IMG/VR virus record: IMGVR_UViG_3300017743_005089
Coordinates: 1 to 64,000 of that record
Length of the DNA: 64,000 nucleotides
Source of the DNA: a virus
Direction: 5' to 3' (one strand)
Notes under the pieces: generated by a model
What the model saw: only the letters and a program-made list of their open reading frames with translations
Databases searched by the model: none
Told to the model about the DNA's origin: nothing
Part shown: piece after piece, positions 59,455-64,000 of the stretch
How the letters are laid out: each line of letters opens with the position of its first letter
Position numbering within the stretch: the stretch's first letter is position 1
Program-made: the position numbers and the translations under genes

Positions 59455-59649
59455 ATGATAGAATTTTACAACGTAAAAAAGAAAGAAAAAGTTTCTATTA
59501 ATGAAGCTTCAGTAACAAAGCATTCTTACGAAAAAACCACCAAAACAGGCAAACAGTCTATTAGGTACGCTTTAAAAGCTGTAGACGACGATGGCACAAA
59601 ACTAACTAAATTTTGTAACAAAGCCGATTACGACAAAATTTCGGACTGA
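59455..59649 (+). CDS. Small basic phage protein
   Basis: 64 residues, IEFYNVKKKEKVSINEASV ... GKQSIRYALKAVDDDGTKLTKFCNKADY. The beta-rich, lysine-rich pattern (RYALKA...G..LTKF..K.DYD) is typical of small conserved marine phage proteins without assigned role. The stop overlaps the next ATG by one base. Confidence 0.5.
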   Translation: MIEFYNVKKKEKVSINEASVTKHSYEKTTKTGKQSIRYALKAVDDDGTKLTKFCNKADYDKISD

Positions 59650-60083
59650 TGGGTCCAATTTTTAATACTGTTTTAGGGGCTGGCATAAAGCTTCTTTGCA
59701 ATTTGATTAATTCTTGGCTTGAGCAAAAAAGGCAAGATCAAATGATTCTGGCCGCCAGAGATAACGAAATGCTTCAAGCTATGATTGACAACCAATCAAA
59801 GCAGGCTAGTGATCCATTTGTGAAAATATCAAGAAGGATCCTTTTTATGTCTATAACATTTACAATGTGTTATTTAATGATTTACTACGCGCACAACCCA
59901 GATATAACTTATAATATTATTGTTCCGAACGGAGATGGTCACAAGTGGGGCTTTTTCTCTTGGGTTACTGGGGGTAAAGATTGGTCTGTAGTTGAGCTAA
60001 CTGGAGGCCTTCTTTTGTCTTCGTTTATGGATCTCTGCTTTATGGTTGTGGGTTTTTATGCCGTGCCAAGCAAAAAAAGATAG
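59649..60083 (+). CDS. Putative holin / membrane protein
   Basis: 144 residues. An N-terminal amphipathic helix with a charged stretch (EQKRQDQMI) is followed by two membrane helices at about 61-82 and 115-138, and a short basic tail SKKR. Size and layout fit 3TM-type phage holins. No endolysin gene is visible in this window, so the lysis role is tentative. It is sandwiched between two AGTGTAATATAAT-class promoters. Confidence 0.5.
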   Translation: MGPIFNTVLGAGIKLLCNLINSWLEQKRQDQMILAARDNEMLQAMIDNQSKQASDPFVKISRRILFMSITFTMCYLMIYYAHNPDITYNIIVPNGDGHKWGFFSWVTGGKDWSVVELTGGLLLSSFMDLCFMVVGFYAVPSKKR

Positions 60084-60094
60084 TGTAATATAAT
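60082..60094 (+). promoter_or_regulatory. AGTGTAATATAAT box upstream of the repeat-protein gene
   Basis: Exact consensus starting on the stop of the holin-like gene; the ATG at 60099 is 17 bases from its first base. No -35 element or Shine-Dalgarno sequence. Confidence 0.65.
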
Positions 60095-60098
60095 TTAT

Positions 60099-61475
60099 AT
60101 GCCAGATAATTTACCAAATTTATTACAAGAAATTCATTCTGTAAAAACTGCCGATGAAATGGCCTCTAAATTTAATGACTTTAGATCTAGAATTGCTCTA
60201 TTAATCTACACAAACCCAAGAGAAACAAATTATTACAGAAATCATACGGGTAGAGAGCTCTTTAGAAAACTTTATAATTTTGGCTTAAGCAACTTGATAA
60301 CGGACACATATGATTCAGGGTTTAGGCCTGACTTAAGCCAGGGCTTAAGCACATTCACGGTATCTCTTAACGGTGAAAATGGCCAAGAGTCAGGTTCAGG
60401 AAATTATTTAATAGGATCAAGCATTTCAATACTAGCAACTCCAGATGATTGTTATAAATTTGTTGATTGGGTAGTTTCGGGGCCAGGAACCCTATCAGAC
60501 CCGACTAGCCCATCGACTTCTTTTATTGTTGGCGCAGGTCATGCCACAGTAACCGCAAACTATTCGTTTAAAACCATTTTCGTTTCAGTAAATGGCGACA
60601 ACGGAGTTGAAACATTAAATCCATCTCAAGGAATTTGCGGAGATACCGTTTCAATTTCCACTACACCAGAAGATTGCTATCAATTTGATAAGTGGGAAGT
60701 TGACGGCCCAGGATCAATCAACAATCCTACAAGTATATCAACTACTTTTACTATTGGCCCAGCAGACTCAACCATTACAGCTATTTACTCCTTAAAAACT
60801 TTTAACATTTCCACGGTTGGTGATAATGGAACAGAGAGTTTGAGCGCTACTCAAGGCACTTGTGGAGACACAGTTTCTATTTCAGCCACCGCAGATGATT
60901 GTTATAAGTTTGACAGTTGGACTCTTACTGGGGAAGGCTCGATAGTGGATATTACTAGCGCGTCTAGTACATTTACCATTGGGGCGGGTGACGCTACATT
61001 AACGGCCAACTACTCGCTAGACACATTTTCGGTATCTGCTAGCGGTACCAATGGAACAGAAACATTAAGTGCTACCCAAGGTACTTGCGGGGACGAAATT
61101 CATATTTCGGCAAGTCCAGATGATTGTTATGAGTTTGACGAGTGGACCTTAAATGGTCCAGGAACTATAACTCATGCAACCAATAAATCTACTAAATTCA
61201 CAATTGGTTCAGGAAACTCCACGCTAACAGCCAATTATTCTTTGAAAACTTTTCACATCTCAGCAAGTGGAGATAATGGAGTAGAAACATTAAGTGCTAT
61301 AACTGGAAATTGCGGAGACTCGATAACCATATCCGCTAACCCAGGAAGCGGTTTTATTTTTGACAGTTGGACACTAGAAGGAAAAGGAACCATAACCAAT
61401 TCGTCAAACGCAGAAACTACATTTACGGTTGGAGCGGGGAACGCAGAGCTTACAGCAAATTACTCGTCAGAGTGA
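60099..61475 (+). CDS. Five-repeat (InlB B-repeat/Flg_new-like) surface protein with patterned cysteines
   Basis: 458 residues. An N-terminal helical domain of about 85 residues precedes five beta repeats of about 75 residues, each ending TxTANYS (TAIYS in repeat 2) and resembling the divergent InlB B-repeat (Flg_new_2) family. Repeats 2-5 have a first Cys (CGD) and repeats 1-4 a second Cys (D-C-Y), giving a linear array of eight cysteines that fits inter-repeat disulfides. Such repeats form stalks on cell or virion surfaces. It is probably a virion fibre or decoration; there is no signal peptide. Confidence 0.75.
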   Translation: MPDNLPNLLQEIHSVKTADEMASKFNDFRSRIALLIYTNPRETNYYRNHTGRELFRKLYNFGLSNLITDTYDSGFRPDLSQGLSTFTVSLNGENGQESGSGNYLIGSSISILATPDDCYKFVDWVVSGPGTLSDPTSPSTSFIVGAGHATVTANYSFKTIFVSVNGDNGVETLNPSQGICGDTVSISTTPEDCYQFDKWEVDGPGSINNPTSISTTFTIGPADSTITAIYSLKTFNISTVGDNGTESLSATQGTCGDTVSISATADDCYKFDSWTLTGEGSIVDITSASSTFTIGAGDATLTANYSLDTFSVSASGTNGTETLSATQGTCGDEIHISASPDDCYEFDEWTLNGPGTITHATNKSTKFTIGSGNSTLTANYSLKTFHISASGDNGVETLSAITGNCGDSITISANPGSGFIFDSWTLEGKGTITNSSNAETTFTVGAGNAELTANYSSE

Positions 61476-61484
61476 TTTAATTAC

Positions 61485-61513
61485 TTGACTTTTGTTGGCG
61501 TATGTGCTATTAT
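61485..61513 (+). promoter_or_regulatory. Extended -10 sigma70 promoter for the recA-like group
   Basis: TTGACT (61485-61490), 17-base spacer ending TGC, TATTAT (61508-61513). The GTG at 61521 follows after seven bases, so transcription should begin at the start codon. Confidence 0.75.
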
Positions 61514-61520
61514 TTTGTCA

Positions 61521-61853
61521 GTGAAGCATGCTGATAAAAAAAATATAATAGAAAGCTTACTTGTAGTCCCAAAGTCTCAAAAAAGATTGTTTTGGGGAAG
61601 AGAGATTAAACATTTAAATTTTTTATTAAAATCCTTTCCTTGCGATTTGTTCTGGAAGGGGCTTTCTTTCTCAAAGCAATTTGAAAGTTTGGCCCTGCTT
61701 AGGTCTGGCCACTTCCTCAAAGAGCTCAAAAAAAAATACAAAAGGTTCAACTATAAGATACCTAATAAAAAAGAATTAAAACTGGGCAAAAAAAGCGGAG
61801 ACGATTATATAACAAGTAAAACATTAAAAACTAAAAGGGATTTTCTGTCATGA
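61521..61853 (+). CDS. Small protein upstream of the recA-like gene, leaderless start at GTG
   Basis: 110 residues if started at GTG 61521 (MKHADKKNIIESLLVVPK). A longer frame from TTG at 61485 is open but begins inside the -35 box, so it cannot be encoded by this transcript. The protein is basic with an aromatic-rich middle (RLFWGREIKHLNFLL). A match to DNA-binding accessory proteins is possible but not shown. It overlaps the recA-like gene by four bases, which suggests a recombination partner. Confidence 0.55.
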   Translation: MKHADKKNIIESLLVVPKSQKRLFWGREIKHLNFLLKSFPCDLFWKGLSFSKQFESLALLRSGHFLKELKKKYKRFNYKIPNKKELKLGKKSGDDYITSKTLKTKRDFLS

Positions 61854-62971
61854 GTAAAAAAATAGAAACAGAAGGTGAATCAATAGATTCACTTAAAAGC
61901 TTTTTAAAGCAAAACCAAGAACACCACTATAACTTTGAGGAAGACATAGATTATAAAGTTTCGTCTGGAAGTCTAAAAGTTGACTTCGAGCTAAATGGCG
62001 GTCTTGGGCCAGGCCTACATAGGTTCATTGGAATAAATGAAGGTGGTAAAACATCTGAGGCGCTTGAAGTTACGAAGAACTTCCTCAAAATGCCTAAATC
62101 AAAAGCTGTTTACATAAAGGCTGAAGGCAGGCTTTCTTCCGAGATGAAAGAAAGGTCTGGAGTTAAATTTGTAAACTCTGAAGACGAATGGGTCCAAGGC
62201 ACGTGTTTTGTTTTTGAATCCAATATATATGAAACCGTCTTAGATTTAATGAGAGTTCTGATAGCTAAAACTCCAGAAGAGATTAAATATTGTTTCCTTT
62301 TGGACTCTTTAGATGGACTAATTATGAAAGATGACTTAAAGAAAAACTTTGAAGATTCACATAAAGTTGCTGGTGGGGCACTACTAGGGGCCAAGTTCAT
62401 GCAAAAAATGAGTATAGCTTTGGCGAAAAGAGGGCATATGGCTATTTTTGTATCTCAAGTTAGGGCTGACATCAAACTTGACCCTTACAGTAAAGCTCCA
62501 ATAAGGCAAACTACAGCTACAGGCGGCAATGCTTTACTTCATTTTGCAAATTATATACTAGAGTTTGAGCCTAGATTTAAAAAAGACCTTATCTTAGAGA
62601 ATCCCTCTGCCCCACTTGATCATGATAAAAATAAAATCATAGGCCATATCGCAAAGGTCACAGTCAAAAAATCACCCAATGAAAAAACTAACTACGTATT
62701 AGAGTACCCTATAAAATACGGCAGAAAGAATGGAACCTCTATATGGGTGGAAAAAGAATTGATAGATATGCTTTATCTATGGGATTACATTACTAAAAAA
62801 GGAGCTTGGATATCTGTTGATGAAGACTTTATCGCTCTCCTCAAAAAAGAAGGCCATGAATTTCCTCCTAAATTTCACGGAGAGCCTAGGATCAATGACC
62901 TGCTTGAGTCGAACAAAAGCCTGTCTGAATTCTTAATCAAACATTTTTCTGAAATTATATATCAAAATTAA
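61850..62971 (+). CDS. RecA-like recombinase (UvsX type)
   Basis: 373 residues. Core ATPase: Walker A GINEGGKT (61-68), Walker B CFLLDSLDGL, L2-like TATGGNALLHFANYIL (RecA GGNALKFYAS). MAIFVSQVRADI precedes the L2 region. The Walker A loop is unusual: RecA has GPESSGKT. It should form filaments for strand exchange in phage recombination, working with the SSB (22699) and the possible annealing protein (15852). It ends three bases before the nuclease gene. Confidence 0.87.
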   Translation: MSKKIETEGESIDSLKSFLKQNQEHHYNFEEDIDYKVSSGSLKVDFELNGGLGPGLHRFIGINEGGKTSEALEVTKNFLKMPKSKAVYIKAEGRLSSEMKERSGVKFVNSEDEWVQGTCFVFESNIYETVLDLMRVLIAKTPEEIKYCFLLDSLDGLIMKDDLKKNFEDSHKVAGGALLGAKFMQKMSIALAKRGHMAIFVSQVRADIKLDPYSKAPIRQTTATGGNALLHFANYILEFEPRFKKDLILENPSAPLDHDKNKIIGHIAKVTVKKSPNEKTNYVLEYPIKYGRKNGTSIWVEKELIDMLYLWDYITKKGAWISVDEDFIALLKKEGHEFPPKFHGEPRINDLLESNKSLSEFLIKHFSEIIYQN

Positions 62972-62974
62972 ATA

Positions 62975-63385
62975 ATGATTTTTACCACACTTATTGGTTC
63001 AAAAAAAAGAGTAAAAAAACCCAAAAACTATATAGTCAAATGGGACTCGCAAAGTAGAAGTAAAATGCAGTACAACATAAAGCAATTCATTAAGAGTTAC
63101 TGGCAAAACGATATTGTTTTTGAAGAATTCCCTATTGTAGGAACAAGAATGAGTTTAGACTTTTACAATGGCAATAAAAATATAGCAATAGAAGTACAAG
63201 GCGCTCAACATATAAAATATACTCCTTTTTTTCATGGAAAATCTAAATCCACCTTCCTTAGTCAAGTCAGAAGGGACAACGAAAAACAAGAGTTCTGTAA
63301 AATAAATAACATAAAACTTGTTGAGATTTACCCAGACGACAAAGTGTCAAAAGATTTATTTAAAAGCTTCGGCGTTATCCTTTAA
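62975..63385 (+). CDS. PD-(D/E)XK-type nuclease
   Basis: 136 residues. FEEFPIVGTRMSLDFYNGN (Glu50/51, Asp62), IAIEVQGAQH (Glu73, Gln75, His79) and the basic region RRDNEKQEFC give the E ... D ... ExQ ... K layout of small Vsr-like or restriction-fold endonucleases found in phages. It lies immediately after the recA-like gene. It may act in recombination or branch cleavage; a homing role cannot be excluded. Confidence 0.72.
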   Translation: MIFTTLIGSKKRVKKPKNYIVKWDSQSRSKMQYNIKQFIKSYWQNDIVFEEFPIVGTRMSLDFYNGNKNIAIEVQGAQHIKYTPFFHGKSKSTFLSQVRRDNEKQEFCKINNIKLVEIYPDDKVSKDLFKSFGVIL

Positions 63386-63387
63386 AA

Positions 63388-63401
63388 TGTGTATATATAA
63401 T
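63388..63401 (+). promoter_or_regulatory. AGTGTAATATAAT-class box (TGTGTATATATAAT)
   Basis: It lies just after the nuclease stop; the ATG at 63404 is 16 bases from the first base. Confidence 0.5.
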
Positions 63402-63403
63402 AT

Positions 63404-63676
63404 ATGAGCGAAAATATCGATCCAGAAAATATGAGGTCTTTTTCTATTCCAGAAAATTTATTACAACAAATATTTGAATTCACTGGTGGAGCTGACCATA
63501 GCAAGGGATTTATTTTAGCTTATGCAGACCAAGATGGTAAGCCTTTAATATACATTAATGCTCAAAATCAGATCATAGAAATGGGTTTGCGCAAATCTTT
63601 AGAAAAATACCTAATAGGTATCGAAGAAGCTGAAGCTATGCGTAATCTAGAAAGCGAAGATCCAGATTCAGATTAA
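63404..63676 (+). CDS. Small phage protein of unknown function
   Basis: 90 residues. Mixed alpha/beta (FSIPENLLQQIFEFTGG, FILAYADQDGKPLIYINAQNQ), acidic C-terminus ESEDPDSD. No domain recognised. It has its own promoter box and sits between nuclease and dnaB genes, so a replication accessory role is possible. Confidence 0.5.
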   Translation: MSENIDPENMRSFSIPENLLQQIFEFTGGADHSKGFILAYADQDGKPLIYINAQNQIIEMGLRKSLEKYLIGIEEAEAMRNLESEDPDSD

Positions 63677-63684
63677 TAAAAAGC

Positions 63685-63713
63685 TTTACAAACTTGTTTT
63701 TTTCTGCTATTAT
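63685..63713 (+). promoter_or_regulatory. Extended -10 sigma70 promoter for dnaB
   Basis: TTTACA (63685-63690), 17-base spacer ending TGC, TATTAT (63708-63713); the ATG is at 63722, eight bases after the -10 element. Confidence 0.7.
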
Positions 63714-63721
63714 AAAGTTAA

Positions 63722-64000
63722 ATGATTTTTTCTATAGAATTAGAGCAACAATTTTTAGGCGGCTTACTTAATAATCCCAAGAAATATATAGAACTGCATT
63801 CGTGCCTATCTAAAAAAGATTTCACTCATGATGCGAATCAAGTTATCTTTACATTTTTGAGCTCAGAGTATTCCGAGGGCAACTTTATAGATGAAGTCAT
63901 ATTGTCTGAAAGAATAAAAAACTCAGGCATTTCTTTTGAAGATGTTTCAAATATATCTGAATATTTAAAATTTTTAAAAATGATAAAAGTGTCGGAGGAT
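63722..64000 (+). CDS. dnaB: Replicative DNA helicase, DnaB N-terminal domain (3' partial)
   Basis: The frame runs off the window end after 93 codons. SIELEQQFLGGLLNNPKKYIE, LSKKDFTHDANQVIFTFL and VILSERIKNSGISFEDV match the N-terminal (DnaG-interacting) domain of DnaB-like helicases. The ATPase domain lies beyond base 64000. Its promoter is host-type with a leaderless start, in keeping with an early replication gene. Confidence 0.82.
   Translation, partial: MIFSIELEQQFLGGLLNNPKKYIELHSCLSKKDFTHDANQVIFTFLSSEYSEGNFIDEVILSERIKNSGISFEDVSNISEYLKFLKMIKVSED

Noticed and set aside
61485-61520. TTG start at 61485 for the gene before the recA-like gene
   Set aside because: This segment is the -35/-10 region of a near-consensus promoter, so it lies upstream of the transcript.
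1-64000. tRNA genes, integrase, transposase, reverse transcriptase (diversity-generating retroelement)
   Set aside because: None could be recognised; intergenic gaps are too short for tRNAs apart from the regions at 23.7, 24.7 and 39.4 kb, which do not fold as tRNA by eye.

Overview
The window is part of an AT-rich, double-stranded DNA tailed phage genome, probably a large marine-type siphophage. The virion evidence is the lambda-like tail-tip block: minor tail protein L, tail assembly protein K and an I-J fusion sit in the lambda order next to lectin-like and collagen-like fibre genes. The phage also carries its own sigma-like factor, SSB, RecA-like recombinase, DnaB-type helicase, class I ribonucleotide reductase and putative holin. 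Consensus sigma70 promoters argue against a Bacteroidetes host, and a lambda-type tail tip suggests a Gram-negative host, but the host cannot be named from this sequence.

Layout. 1-15855 (+): tail tip and fibres. 15852-23678 (-): one tight leftward operon running from a strong sigma70 promoter near 23.7 kb. It encodes sigma factor, SSB, glycosyltransferases, small proteins and an annealing-protein-like gene. 23679-23873: divergent regulatory region with four direct repeats, a 10-bp-arm palindrome and a CG-rich octamer. 23874-33812 (+): glycosyltransferases plus nucleotide-sugar enzymes (Gmd, Fcl, aminotransferase, GNAT, epimerase). 33939-39389 (+): nrdA, Nudix, lipoprotein, nrdB and a J-domain protein. 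39506-59437 (+): a second sugar block with GT families 2, 17, 31, 32, 77, 90 and 92, fucosyltransferase-like proteins, five sulfotransferases, paired methyltransferases, a GHKL ATPase and a GDP-mannose 3,5-epimerase. 59455-64000 (+): putative holin, a Cys-patterned repeat protein, RecA-like, nuclease, and the start of dnaB.

How the genes may work together. Roughly 23 glycosyltransferases, five sulfotransferases and three methyltransferases, with enzymes for GDP-L-fucose, a GDP-4-amino sugar and GDP-L-galactose, form a coherent route to a complex, probably sulfated, deoxysugar-rich glycan. GDP-mannose and PAPS would have to come from the host or from genes outside the window. Whether the glycan decorates the virion or remodels the host envelope is not decided by sequence. 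Several sugar genes share the early-type leftward operon with sigma and SSB, which suggests that at least part of the pathway acts early.

The most unusual observations are these. (1) A recurrent box, consensus AGTGTAATATAAT, and several sigma70 promoters lie so close to start codons that the mRNAs should be leaderless. (2) A GT9 glycosyltransferase is split in two exactly around a DUF6165 gene. (3) The sulfated-glycan gene set. (4) A class Ic-like NrdB with Val at the radical tyrosine site. (5) A five-repeat protein whose cysteines are distributed as if they formed inter-repeat disulfides. (6) A frameshifted small gene and a recombination scar inside the sugar clusters.
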